Shown piece after piece: positions 1 to 7,298 of a DNA stretch of 49,171 nucleotides. Origin of the DNA: JBHYGK01 sp051859045. Its GTDB lineage: Bacteria > Pseudomonadota > Gammaproteobacteria > Xanthomonadales > Xanthomonadaceae. Location of the stretch: the NCBI GenBank assembly GCA_051859045.1, contig JBHYGK010000016.1:1-49171 (forward strand), in the 5' to 3' direction. The notes under the pieces are model-generated. The model saw only the letters and a program-made list of their open reading frames with translations. It was not told the origin of the DNA and ran no database searches. Numbering within the stretch: the first letter of the stretch is position 1; each line of letters begins with the position of its first letter. A program made the position numbers and the translations under genes.

Positions 1-78
1 CCTCTGCTGCTGCCTCTGCTGCTGCCTCTGCTGCTGCCTCTGCTGCTGCCTCTGCCTCTGCTGCTGCCTCTTCTGCTG
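1..78. repeat. CCTCTGCTGCTG tandem repeat
   Basis: Four perfect copies of the 12-base unit CCTCTGCTGCTG fill 1-48. A half unit (49-54), another full unit (55-66) and a one-mismatch unit (67-78) follow. The array touches the window edge and may continue to the left. The same kind of CTGCCT/CTGCTG-rich tract lies at about 35990-36055, in the same position relative to the structured repeat, so it appears to be a variable-length part of that dispersed element. No gene is supported in 1-327. Confidence 0.85.
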
Positions 79-95
79 CGTCTGGCTGTGGCTGG

Positions 96-318
96 TCGCT
101 GCTGGAGGGGCGACGGCGGCGGCGCTTTATCGGGCCGCGCGGATGGAACGTGGCGGGACGAAGAGGTGGGGGCTGGGGCGAGGGTCGGGGGTGTCGGCGC
201 CAGGCGGGCAGGACAGCCCGCCGCGACCGTCGCGGGCAGGAGCCCGCGTCGGTCGAAAAGCCGACACCCCCGACCCTCGCCCTAGCCGGCGCGCGGCACC
301 GGGCTAGCCAGTACCGCG
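96..318 (+). repeat. Structured intergenic repeat, copy 1
   Basis: The core is an inverted repeat with arms 171-198 and 260-287 (28 bases, one mismatch). It encloses two hairpins. One has a 7-bp stem at 203-209/216-222 with loop AGGACA. The other has a 7-bp stem at 231-237/242-248 with loop AGGA. The left flank carries TCGCTGCTGGAGGGGCGAC and the right flank CACCGGGCTAGCCA. Both flanks recur at copy 2 (35990-36265), where core and flanks are nearly identical, and an inverted copy lies at 35725-35975. It sits just beyond the stop codon of the minus-strand gene at 328. I could not match it to a named family. Confidence 0.85.
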
Positions 319-327
319 CGCCGGACA

Positions 328-1035
328 TCAGGCCGCAGCAGCCGTCTTCGCAAGCGCAGCCTTGGCCTTAGGGGCATACCGCCGATCCAACAGGATGCCC
401 GCGATCACCGCAGCGGCCACAGGCACCATCCACCCCAGCAGCTGGTACCACTCGGGCGTCGACCAGCCGAGCATCTGGGCCACGCGGCCAAAGCCCAGGT
501 TGAGGAACGCCACATGCGTGGCCACCCCGCAGCCCAGCATCGCGCCGTAGTGCTCCTGCAGCCACCAGTTGCCGGCCGCCATCGGGCGGTACGCGCGCCA
601 CAGCATCTGCAGGCCGGCCAGCAGGCCCACCACCGAGAAGCCCATCAGCAGCACCTGGGTGACCTGGGCGCCGATCGCGAACACCGTCACCGCGCAGGCC
701 AGGTTGGCGATCGCCACGCCGAGGTAGGCCTTGTCGCGGAACGCCGCCTGGTCGCGCTTGCGGCGGATCGAGCGCCAGCCCAACCACATCGAGGTGGACG
801 TGATCACGGTGAGGTAGCCGAGGAACACCGCCACCGGCCACAGCCCGCGGGCATGGAAGGTGATGGCCATCGGGATGGCGGTGACCACGATGCCGATCAT
901 CGCCAGCAGGTAGGCCTTGCCGACGCCGCGGTGCAGCGGCGAGCCCTTGCGGGCGAACGCGGCGGCCCAGAAGGTCGCCAGGGCGACGGTGCCGCAGGCG
1001 GCGTGGGTGAGCAGGAGGGTCTTGTAGGCGTCCAT
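328..1035 (-). CDS. Seven-helix integral membrane protein (DUF2306-like), unknown function
   Basis: This 235-aa protein is almost entirely hydrophobic, with about seven predicted transmembrane helices. The first starts near residue 8 (LLLTHAACGTVALATFW) and is followed by a basic loop with RKGSPLHR and GKAYL. A histidine in helix 1 and the HR in the loop are the visible polar landmarks. They recall DUF2306-type membrane proteins, but the assignment is tentative. The C-terminus is Ala/Lys-rich. The ATG at 1035 is preceded by a GGAG-like ribosome site. The gene is transcribed away from the two-component operon at 1181, across a 145-base shared intergenic region. No function can be assigned. Confidence 0.8.
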   Translation of the reverse strand: MDAYKTLLLTHAACGTVALATFWAAAFARKGSPLHRGVGKAYLLAMIGIVVTAIPMAITFHARGLWPVAVFLGYLTVITSTSMWLGWRSIRRKRDQAAFRDKAYLGVAIANLACAVTVFAIGAQVTQVLLMGFSVVGLLAGLQMLWRAYRPMAAGNWWLQEHYGAMLGCGVATHVAFLNLGFGRVAQMLGWSTPEWYQLLGWMVPVAAAVIAGILLDRRYAPKAKAALAKTAAAA

Positions 1036-1100
1036 GGCGGCACTCCGGTGGGTGTGGGCACAGTCTCCGGATCGGGCCCCGGCCGCGGCACCTGCCCGGC

Positions 1101-1129
1101 GTCACCCGCGGGGGGTGAGAAAAGTCACC
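1101..1129. promoter_or_regulatory. Inverted/direct GTCACC repeats between divergent genes
   Basis: GTCACC at 1101-1106 is followed by the dyad GGTGA-N6-TCACC (1114-1118 and 1125-1129). It lies about 50 bases upstream of the sensor-kinase start, in the shared region with the divergent membrane-protein gene. Spaced dyads like this could be an operator for the NarL-type regulator encoded downstream. This is inference from symmetry and position only; no convincing -35/-10 pair is visible. Confidence 0.3.
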
Positions 1130-1180
1130 TCGGCCCGCGCGTGGGTAGGCGCGGCGCGCCGGCGCTGCCATCCTTCGCGC

Positions 1181-2428
1181 ATGGACACGCCCTCGATGCA
1201 GCCGCCGCCGCGCGGTGACGACACGCCGCCCGCGATCAGCCTCGCGATCGGACGCAACGACTTCTCCGCCGCCAGCGACCGCCCGCTGCTGGCGCGCCTG
1301 TTCTCGCCGCTGAGCCTGGCCGCCTACGCCACCTGGCTGGCGATCGCGCTGGGCGTGCTCGACGCGGCCGCGCTGGCCGCCGGGCGACCCGGCGAATGGG
1401 GCGGCGCGTTCGCGCTGCTGGGCATGCTGGGCCTGTTCGGGCTGCGCGCCGCGCGCGATCCGGGCGTCGACTGCCGCGGCGCGAGCTGGATCACGCTGGG
1501 CCAGGGCGCCTGCGTGGTGCTGGCCGACGCGCTGCTGCGCGAGGGCCAGGTGGTGATCCTGCTGATCATCGTGGCCGGCCAGCTGGTGCTGCTGATGCCG
1601 GTGTGGCGCGCGGTGGCGTGGCTGGCGGGCTTCAACCTGCTGATCGCGGCGCTGTGGTTCGAGCGCTCGGGCTCGCTGGGCCAGGTGCTGGGCTGGATGG
1701 TGCCGGTGATGGGCTTCCAGGTGTTCGCCGGCCTCACCGGCCACTACGCCGGCATGAGCGAGCGCGGCCGCGAGGAACTCGCGCGGATCAACGCCGAGCT
1801 GCTGGCCACCCGCCACCTGCTGGAGGAGTCCGCGCGCGGCGGCGAGCGCCTGAAGCTCTCGCGCGAGCTGCACGACGTGGCCGGGCACAAGCTCACCGCG
1901 CTCAAGCTCACCCTCGCCCGCCTGCAGCGCGACCCCGCGCTGGCCGCGGCGGTGCCCGCCAGCGTCGAGGCGGTGGCCACCTGCGGCCAGCTCGCCGACG
2001 AGCTGCTGGCCGACATCCGCAGCGTGGTCAGCGAGCTGCGCGAGCACGACGGCCTCGATCTGCGCGCCGCGCTCGAAGCGCTGGCCCGGCCCGTCGCCGG
2101 GACCCGGATCACCGTCGAGGTCGAGGACGGGCTGCGGGTGGACGACCTGGCCCAGGCCGAGGCGCTGCTGCGCTGCGCGCAGGAGGCCATCACCAACGCG
2201 CTGCGCCATGGCCGCGCGGGCGCGATCCACGTGCACTGCGGCCGCCGCGACGGCGCCATCGAGCTGCAGGTCGACAACGACGGCGCCACGCCCGCCCACC
2301 TGGCCGCCGGCAACGGCCTGACCGGGATGCGCGAGCGCATCGAGGCCGCCGGCGGCGCGCTGGCGCTGACCCCGACGCCGCCGCGCGGGCTGCGCGTGCG
2401 CGCCACGCTGCCGGGAGGCCCGGCATGA
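1181..2428 (+). CDS. DesK/NarX-type sensor histidine kinase
   Basis: This 415-aa membrane sensor kinase autophosphorylates and passes phosphate to the regulator encoded next. Residues 40-190 hold about five hydrophobic segments. A HisKA_3 dimerisation helix follows, with the phospho-accepting His near residue 231 (SRELHDVAGHKLTALK). A compact HATPase domain has an N-box (EAITNALRHG) and a G-box (GNGLTGMRERIEAAGG). The start at 1181 was chosen because the longer frame upstream runs through intergenic sequence. The stop overlaps the regulator's ATG (ATGA), implying translational coupling. The stimulus is unknown; DesK relatives sense membrane state, and the flotillin/PspA operon lies directly downstream. 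Confidence 0.9.
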   Translation: MDTPSMQPPPRGDDTPPAISLAIGRNDFSAASDRPLLARLFSPLSLAAYATWLAIALGVLDAAALAAGRPGEWGGAFALLGMLGLFGLRAARDPGVDCRGASWITLGQGACVVLADALLREGQVVILLIIVAGQLVLLMPVWRAVAWLAGFNLLIAALWFERSGSLGQVLGWMVPVMGFQVFAGLTGHYAGMSERGREELARINAELLATRHLLEESARGGERLKLSRELHDVAGHKLTALKLTLARLQRDPALAAAVPASVEAVATCGQLADELLADIRSVVSELREHDGLDLRAALEALARPVAGTRITVEVEDGLRVDDLAQAEALLRCAQEAITNALRHGRAGAIHVHCGRRDGAIELQVDNDGATPAHLAAGNGLTGMRERIEAAGGALALTPTPPRGLRVRATLPGGPA

Positions 2429-3093
2429 GCGCCGCGGGCGAGGCGGCGCGCCCGCCGGTGCGCATCGCGCTGTGCGACGACCAGGCCCTGGTGCTGCGCG
2501 GGCTGTCGGCGCTGCTGGGCGACCTGGGGCTCGAGATCGCGCTCGAGGCGCCCGACGCCGAGCGGCTGCTCGATGCGCTGGCGCAGCGTCCCGAAGGCCG
2601 GCGCCCGGTCGACGTCATCGTCAGCGACATCCGCATGCCGGGGCTCGGCGGCATCGGCCTGGTCGGCGCGCTGCGCGAACGCGGCGACGCCACGCCGGTG
2701 ATCCTGCTGACCACCTTCGACGACTCGCGGCTGATGCTGCAGGCGGTGGAGGCCGGCGCCCAGGGCTTCCTGCTCAAGGACGCCAGCCCCGAGGACCTGC
2801 GCGACGCGATCACCCGCGTCGCCGCCGGCGAGACCCTGCTGCAGCCGGTCAGCCTGGGCCCGGTGCGCGCGGCCTGGCGCGACGACGGCGATGCCGGCGG
2901 CGGCCACCTGACCGAGCGCGAGCGCTCGATCCTGCGCCTGGTGGCCGGCGGCTACTCGAACAAGGAGATCGCGCGCTCGCTGTCGCTCAGCGAGGGCACC
3001 ATCAAGAACTACATCAGCGAGATGCTGGTGAAGCTCGACTGCCGCGACCGCACCCACGCCGTGCTCAAGGCGATCACCCGGCGGCTGCTCTGA
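2425..3093 (+). CDS. NarL/LuxR-family response regulator (DesR-like)
   Basis: This 222-aa regulator is the partner of the upstream kinase. The receiver domain (about 11-130) has the acidic pair CDD, the phospho-acceptor Asp near residue 68 (VIVSDIRMPG), the switch Thr in LLTTFDD and the Lys of LLKDASPEDL. A GerE-type helix-turn-helix (about 155-215) contains LTERERSILRLVAGGYSNKE and GTIKNYISEML. The gene overlaps the kinase by 4 bases (ATGA at 2425-2428), so the two form an operon. Likely targets include its own operon and possibly the membrane-stress genes starting at 3184, which is inference from proximity. Confidence 0.92.
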   Translation: MSAAGEAARPPVRIALCDDQALVLRGLSALLGDLGLEIALEAPDAERLLDALAQRPEGRRPVDVIVSDIRMPGLGGIGLVGALRERGDATPVILLTTFDDSRLMLQAVEAGAQGFLLKDASPEDLRDAITRVAAGETLLQPVSLGPVRAAWRDDGDAGGGHLTERERSILRLVAGGYSNKEIARSLSLSEGTIKNYISEMLVKLDCRDRTHAVLKAITRRLL

Positions 3094-3127
3094 GCGCGCC
3101 GCCGGTCGGCACTCCGGCCCCGATGTG

Positions 3128-3157
3128 TTGACGGATGTAAACATTCGTATACATTCG
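3128..3157 (+). promoter_or_regulatory. AT-rich promoter/operator ahead of the PspA-flotillin operon
   Basis: This is an unusually AT-rich patch in a GC-rich region. It contains TTGACG (3128-3133), a direct repeat ACATTCG at 3141-3147 and 3151-3157 (one helical turn apart), and the dyad ATGTA-N10-TACAT (3135-3139 and 3150-3154). It lies 30-55 bases before the start at 3184. The TTGACG could be a -35; a -10 such as TATACA lies at shorter than normal spacing. The symmetry could serve a dimeric repressor such as the RHH-like protein encoded immediately downstream. Confidence 0.45.
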
Positions 3158-3183
3158 ACCACACACCCTCACGGCCGCCTCCC

Positions 3184-3720
3184 ATGTCCGCCAAGAGCAC
3201 GCCCATCAGCGTCCGCATCACCGACGAGGACGCCGCCTTCCTCGCCGCGCTGGAGCTGCGCGGCGCCACCACCCCCAGCGAGAAGCTGCGGGCCCTGCTC
3301 GCCCGGGCCCGCGCCGAGGCCGAGGGCGGCCGCGACTACGAGGCCAGCCTGGCCCGGATCCGCGACATCCTCGAGCCCACCGCCCAGGCCCTGCGCCAGC
3401 TCGAGTCCTCGACCCGGCAGCGCTCGGAGCTGATCGCCGATACCCTCTACTGGCTGCCCGACCTGGTGGCCTTCCTGGTCGCCGGCCCCGACGCCGACGC
3501 CCGCGCCGGCCAGGCCAAGGCCGCCGACGCGCTGGGGGCCTTCGAGGCCGGGGTGGCCGACCGCGTCTTCCGCTACATCGAGGCCGTGCTGCGCCTCGCC
3601 GTCACCGCCCGGGCGCCGTGCTACGACCCGGGCATCGTCAGCGCCGGCGTCGCCGGCAGCCTGGAACTCACCCAGGTCATCCTGCTCCACCGCCAATCGC
3701 AAGAGGGGAAGTCGCCATGA
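3184..3720 (+). CDS. RHH-like/helical protein heading the PspA-flotillin operon
   Basis: This is a 178-aa protein. Its N-terminus (ISVRITDEDAAFLAALE, about 8-24) reads like a ribbon-helix-helix strand and helix, followed by a long helical region with a probable coiled coil (about 50-85) and an amphipathic C-terminal half. I do not recognise a named family. It is the first gene of a tight operon and its TGA overlaps the pspA ATG (ATGA at 3717). An RHH start would fit an autoregulator acting on the AT-rich dyad at 3128-3157. Alternatively it could be a structural partner of PspA; the RHH reading rests on a short stretch. Confidence 0.7.
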   Translation: MSAKSTPISVRITDEDAAFLAALELRGATTPSEKLRALLARARAEAEGGRDYEASLARIRDILEPTAQALRQLESSTRQRSELIADTLYWLPDLVAFLVAGPDADARAGQAKAADALGAFEAGVADRVFRYIEAVLRLAVTARAPCYDPGIVSAGVAGSLELTQVILLHRQSQEGKSP

Positions 3721-4394
3721 AGGAAGCCATCGCCAGCCGTGTCGGCCGGCTCATCGCCGGGTCGGTCAACGCCCTCGTCGACGCGGTCGAGAACGCCGCG
3801 CCGGAAGTGGTCATGGAGCAGGCCCTGCGCGAGATCGACGGCGCCGCCGACGACGTGCGCACCGAGCTGGGCCGGGTGATCGCCACCAAGCACCTGGCCA
3901 CCAAGCGCCTGGCCGAGGAGAACCGCAAGCACGAGACCCTCGGCGAGCAGGTCGAGCTGGCCGTGGCGCAGGCGCGCGAGGACCTCGCCGAGGCCGCGAT
4001 CGCCCGCCAGTTCGACATCGAGGCGCAGATCCCGGTGCTCGAGGCCGCCATCACCGACGCCGCCGCGCAGCAGAAGGAGCTCGAGGGCTACATCGCCGCG
4101 CTCACCGCCCGCCGCCGCGAGATGGAGGAGGAGCTGGCGCAGTTCCGCGCCGCGCAGAAGCAGGCCGCCGCGGCCGCGGCCGCCGGCCAGGCCGCCAGCG
4201 GCTCGGGCGGCGCCGCGCGCAAGGTCGCCGAGGCCGAGCAGGCCTTCGGCCGGGTGCTCGCCCGCAACGGCGGCGTGCCCGGCTCGGCGGCGATGGGCGC
4301 CGACGCGGCCAAGCTGGCCGAGCTCGAGGACCTCGCGCGCAAGAACCGCATCCAGGAGCGCCTGGCCGAGATCAAGGCCAAGTCGCAGTCCTGA
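3717..4394 (+). CDS. pspA: PspA/IM30 family phage-shock protein
   Basis: This 225-aa protein is helical and coiled-coil throughout, with a PspA start (MKEAIASRVGRLIAGSVNAL), the PEVVMEQALREIDGA segment that follows it in the family, and long charged heptads up to about residue 155. An Ala/Gly-rich linker (about 150-170) and a C-terminal helix complete it. PspA proteins bind stressed inner membrane and oligomerise there. The spacing is coupled to the preceding gene (4-base overlap). The genes after it encode an NfeD-like membrane protein and a flotillin, an arrangement associated with membrane-domain maintenance. No pspB, pspC or pspF relatives are present. Confidence 0.9.
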   Translation: MKEAIASRVGRLIAGSVNALVDAVENAAPEVVMEQALREIDGAADDVRTELGRVIATKHLATKRLAEENRKHETLGEQVELAVAQAREDLAEAAIARQFDIEAQIPVLEAAITDAAAQQKELEGYIAALTARRREMEEELAQFRAAQKQAAAAAAAGQAASGSGGAARKVAEAEQAFGRVLARNGGVPGSAAMGADAAKLAELEDLARKNRIQERLAEIKAKSQS

Positions 4395-4404
4395 GGCCGC
4401 TCGC

Positions 4405-4428
4405 GCGGCCGCCCGCCCGGGCGGCCGC
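4405..4428. other. Strong GC hairpin inside the operon
   Basis: A perfect 10-bp stem (GCGGCCGCCC at 4405-4414, pairing with 4419-4428) has a 4-base loop and lies 10 bases after the pspA stop. It lacks a T-tract, so it is more likely an mRNA-stabilising or attenuating hairpin than a full terminator. It separates pspA from the yqiJ-like gene and could let pspA be expressed above the downstream genes. Confidence 0.5.
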
Positions 4429-4467
4429 TGGCATGCACGCGCACCACGACGCAGGGAGAGGCGTCTC

Positions 4468-5133
4468 ATGCTCGACTTCATCACCGCCGGGGCCAACCTG
4501 CCCTTCACCGTCGCGCTCGCGATGGTGCTGACGCTCGCGATCGTCGAGGCCATCGGCCTCGCCATCGGGCTCAGCGCCTCCGGCGCGCTGGACGGCGCGT
4601 TCGACTTCGAGGTCGGCGACGCCGACGGCTCGGAGATCGCGGCGCAGTCGCTCACCGACCGCTTCCTGGGCTGGCTGCACTTCGGCCGGATCCCGGTGCT
4701 GATCATCATCGCGACCTTCCTGATGTGCTTCGGCGCGATCGGCCTGCTGGCGCAGGGCACGCTCTGGGGCACCATCGGGCTGCTGCTGCCGTGGTGGATC
4801 GCCGCGCCGCTGGCCGTGCCGGCCAGCCTGCCGGCGGTGCGCGTGTTCGGCGCGTTCCTGGCGCGCGTGCTGCCCAAGGACGAGACCAGCGCCGTGTCGC
4901 AGGCCTCGCTGGTGGGCCGCGTGGCCACCATCGTCATCGGCACCGCCGAGCGCGGCTCGCCCGCCCAGGCCAAGGTCCGCGACCAGCACGGCCAGACCCA
5001 CTACGTGATGGTCGAACCCGATGAACCCGCCGGCCGCTTCGCCCAGGGCGAGCGCGCCCTGATCGTCGCCCACGCCGGCACCACCTACCGCGTCATCCAC
5101 GCCGACAACCCCGCCCTGAACCCCGAGGCCTGA
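4468..5133 (+). CDS. yqiJ: YqiJ/NfeD-like inner-membrane protein with OB-fold tail
   Basis: This 221-aa protein has hydrophobic helices near residues 10-37, 75-95 and 98-122. A soluble C-terminal domain (about 145-215) is rich in beta strands (GRVATIVIGTAERGSPAQAK, HYVMVEPDEP, ALIVAHAGTTYRVI), as expected for the OB fold of NfeD/YqiJ (DUF1449) proteins. In Escherichia coli the homologous yqiJ precedes the flotillin gene yqiK, and the same pairing is seen here 4 bases downstream. The family partners with flotillin. A good ribosome site (GGGAGAGG) precedes the ATG at 4468. Confidence 0.85.
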   Translation: MLDFITAGANLPFTVALAMVLTLAIVEAIGLAIGLSASGALDGAFDFEVGDADGSEIAAQSLTDRFLGWLHFGRIPVLIIIATFLMCFGAIGLLAQGTLWGTIGLLLPWWIAAPLAVPASLPAVRVFGAFLARVLPKDETSAVSQASLVGRVATIVIGTAERGSPAQAKVRDQHGQTHYVMVEPDEPAGRFAQGERALIVAHAGTTYRVIHADNPALNPEA

Positions 5134-5137
5134 TCAA

Positions 5138-6946
5138 ATGGATTTCCTGAAAGGCGCCGACCTGCTCGGCATCATCGTCCTCGCCGTCGTCGCCGTCGGC
5201 TTCCTGCTGTTCGTGCTCATGGTCATCGCGCGCCTGTACCGGCGCGCCACCAAGGAGGTCTCCTTCGTCCGCACCGGCTTCGGCGGCCAGAAGGTGATCG
5301 TCAACGGCGGCGCGCTGGTGTTCCCGGTGCTGCACGAGATCATCCGCGTCAACATGAACACCCTGAAGCTCGACGTGCTGCGCTCGCGCGAGCAGGCCCT
5401 GATCACCCGCGACCGCATGCGCGTGGACGTGCAGGCCGAGTTCTACGTGCGCGTGCAGCCGGTCGAGGAGTCGATCGCCAACGCCGCGCAGACCCTCGGC
5501 GCCAAGACCATGGAGCCCGACGCGCTGAAGGAGCTGGTCGAGGGCAAGTTCGTCGACGCCCTGCGCTCGGTCGCGGCCGAGATGGGCATGGAGGAGCTGC
5601 ACGAGCAGCGCGCCCTGTTCGTGCAGAAGGTGCAGCAGGTGGTGTCCGAGGACATCCTCAAGAACGGCCTCGAGCTCGAGTCGGTGTCGCTGACCGGCCT
5701 CGACCAGACCTCGAAGGAGTTCTTCAACCCCGACAACGCCTTCGACGCCGAGGGCCTGACCAAGCTGACCGAGGCCATCGAGCTGCGCCGCAAGAAGCGC
5801 AACGAGATCGAGCAGGACACCGAGGTGCAGGTGCAGCGCAAGAACCTCGAGGCCCAGCAGCAGCGCCTGCAGATCTCGCGCGACCAGGAGTACGCGCAGC
5901 TCGAGCAGATCCGCGAGGTCGAGATCCGGCGCGCCGCGCAGGCCGCCGAGATCGCCCGCGAGCAGGCCCAGAAGCAGCAGGAGGCCGAGGGCGCGCAGAT
6001 CGCCGCCCAGCAGCAGATCGACCAGGCCAAGATCGCCGCCCAGCGCGCGGTCGAGGAGCAGCGCATCGCGATGGAGCAGCAGCTCAAGGAACGCGACATC
6101 GAGAAGCAGAAGAACGTCGAGACCGCGCGCGTCACCCAGGTCAAGGTCGTCGAGCTGGCCGAGCAGGACCGCGCGATCGCGATCGCCGAGAAGTCCAAGG
6201 CCCAGTCCGAGGCCCAGGCCCTGGCCGATGCCGCGCGCGCCGAGGCCGTGAAGGCCGCCGAGCAGGTCGACACCGTCCGCGAGATCGAGCGCGCCGAGCG
6301 CCAGAAGCGCATCGAGCTCGTCGAGGCGTCCAAGCAGGCCGAGCGCGAGCAGATCGCGATCACCATCGCCGCCCAGGCCGAGAAGGAGGCCGCGGCCGAG
6401 AAGGCCGACGCCATCCGCACCCTGGCCACCGCGAGCGCCGACGAGAAGCGGATCGCCGCCGAGGGCGACGCCACCGCCGAGCGCGTGCGCGCCGAGGGCG
6501 ACGCCGCGGCCGAGAAGCTGCGCGCCGAGGCCGCCGAGGCCCGCTACCGGGTCGACGCCGAGGGCCAGCAGGCGCTCAACGCCGCGGCGAACATGCTGTC
6601 GGCCGAGCAGATCGAGATGCAGCTGCGCATCGCCCTGCTCAAGCACCTGCCCGACATCATCCGCGAGAGCGTCAAGCCGATGCAGTCCATCGAGGGCATC
6701 AAGATCATCCAGGTCGACGGCCTCACCGGCGGCCAGGGCGGCGCCGCGGCGGCGTCCGCGGGCGCGGAGGGTGGCGCCGGCGGCAACCTCGCCGAGCAGG
6801 TCGTCTCCAGCGCGCTGCGCTACCGCGCCCAGGCCCCGCTGCTGGATTCGCTGATGCGCGACGTCGGCCTCTCCGGCGGCGACCTGGCCGGGCTCACCCA
6901 TGGCCTCGCCGCCTCGCCCACCGCCTCCAAGCCCTCCACTCCCTGA
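5138..6946 (+). CDS. yqiK: Flotillin (YqiK-type)
   Basis: This 602-aa membrane-scaffold protein has a single hydrophobic helix near residues 8-32. An SPFH/band-7 domain follows (about 35-210; TRDRMRVDVQAEFYVRVQPV is characteristic). Then comes a very long Glu/Ala/Gln-rich coiled coil (about 210-480) with repeated EA motifs. A C-terminal tail (about 480-602) carries Gly/Ala-rich stretches. Flotillins organise membrane microdomains and work with NfeD-like partners such as the preceding gene. Length and domain order match YqiK. The ATG follows the upstream stop by 4 bases. Confidence 0.95.
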   Translation: MDFLKGADLLGIIVLAVVAVGFLLFVLMVIARLYRRATKEVSFVRTGFGGQKVIVNGGALVFPVLHEIIRVNMNTLKLDVLRSREQALITRDRMRVDVQAEFYVRVQPVEESIANAAQTLGAKTMEPDALKELVEGKFVDALRSVAAEMGMEELHEQRALFVQKVQQVVSEDILKNGLELESVSLTGLDQTSKEFFNPDNAFDAEGLTKLTEAIELRRKKRNEIEQDTEVQVQRKNLEAQQQRLQISRDQEYAQLEQIREVEIRRAAQAAEIAREQAQKQQEAEGAQIAAQQQIDQAKIAAQRAVEEQRIAMEQQLKERDIEKQKNVETARVTQVKVVELAEQDRAIAIAEKSKAQSEAQALADAARAEAVKAAEQVDTVREIERAERQKRIELVEASKQAEREQIAITIAAQAEKEAAAEKADAIRTLATASADEKRIAAEGDATAERVRAEGDAAAEKLRAEAAEARYRVDAEGQQALNAAANMLSAEQIEMQLRIALLKHLPDIIRESVKPMQSIEGIKIIQVDGLTGGQGGAAAASAGAEGGAGGNLAEQVVSSALRYRAQAPLLDSLMRDVGLSGGDLAGLTHGLAASPTASKPSTP

Positions 6947-6954
6947 GACCCGCC

Positions 6955-7203
6955 ATGGCCACTCCCAAGAGCTACATCGAGATCGCGTTCAACTCCGTGC
7001 AGGTGTTCACCGACGACGGCCAGATGGACATCGGCGAGCTGAACTTCCTGCTCGGCCTCGCGCTGCGCGACAAGGTGGTCGACGAGGACGAGAAGCGCGT
7101 GCTCGGCAACGTCTTCCGCCGCGCCGAAGAGGCCGGAACCCTCGCGCCGGCCGTGCGCCGGCGCATCCAGGAGGTCCGCGAGCTGCACGGCATCCCGGCC
7201 TGA
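6955..7203 (+). CDS. Small acidic helical protein at the end of the flotillin operon (TerB-like?)
   Basis: This 82-aa protein lies 8 bases after the flotillin gene, so it is probably co-transcribed. It is acidic and helical (TDDGQMDIGELNFLLGLALR, then DEDEKRVLGNVFRRAEEAG). The pattern of paired helices with acidic turns resembles a fragment of the TerB fold or an EF-hand-like module, but I cannot assign a family. Its conserved-looking core and its position suggest a cytosolic partner of the PspA/flotillin system. The function is unknown. Confidence 0.75.
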   Translation: MATPKSYIEIAFNSVQVFTDDGQMDIGELNFLLGLALRDKVVDEDEKRVLGNVFRRAEEAGTLAPAVRRRIQEVRELHGIPA

Positions 7204-7211
7204 GGCCTCCC

Positions 7212-7252
7212 GGCGGCGCGGTTTGCCCCGCGCCGCCGCGGACGGGGATAAT
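7212..7252 (+). promoter_or_regulatory. Hairpin plus promoter before the thiolase gene
   Basis: A 10-bp stem (GGCGGCGCGG at 7212-7221 pairing with 7228-7237) ends the upstream operon; there is no T-tract. Overlapping its loop is TTGCCC (7223-7228), 18 bases before GATAAT (7247-7252), a reasonable sigma70-type pair 47 bases ahead of the thiolase ATG at 7299. The -10 is convincing in this GC-rich context; the -35 is weaker. Confidence 0.45.
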
Positions 7253-7298
7253 CGGCGGGTTCCGGCCACCGGCCGGCCCCTTCCCACCGGAGATCCCC

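Noticed and set aside
1..78. CRISPR-like array
   Set aside because: The units are 12 bases with no unique spacers; this is a simple tandem repeat.
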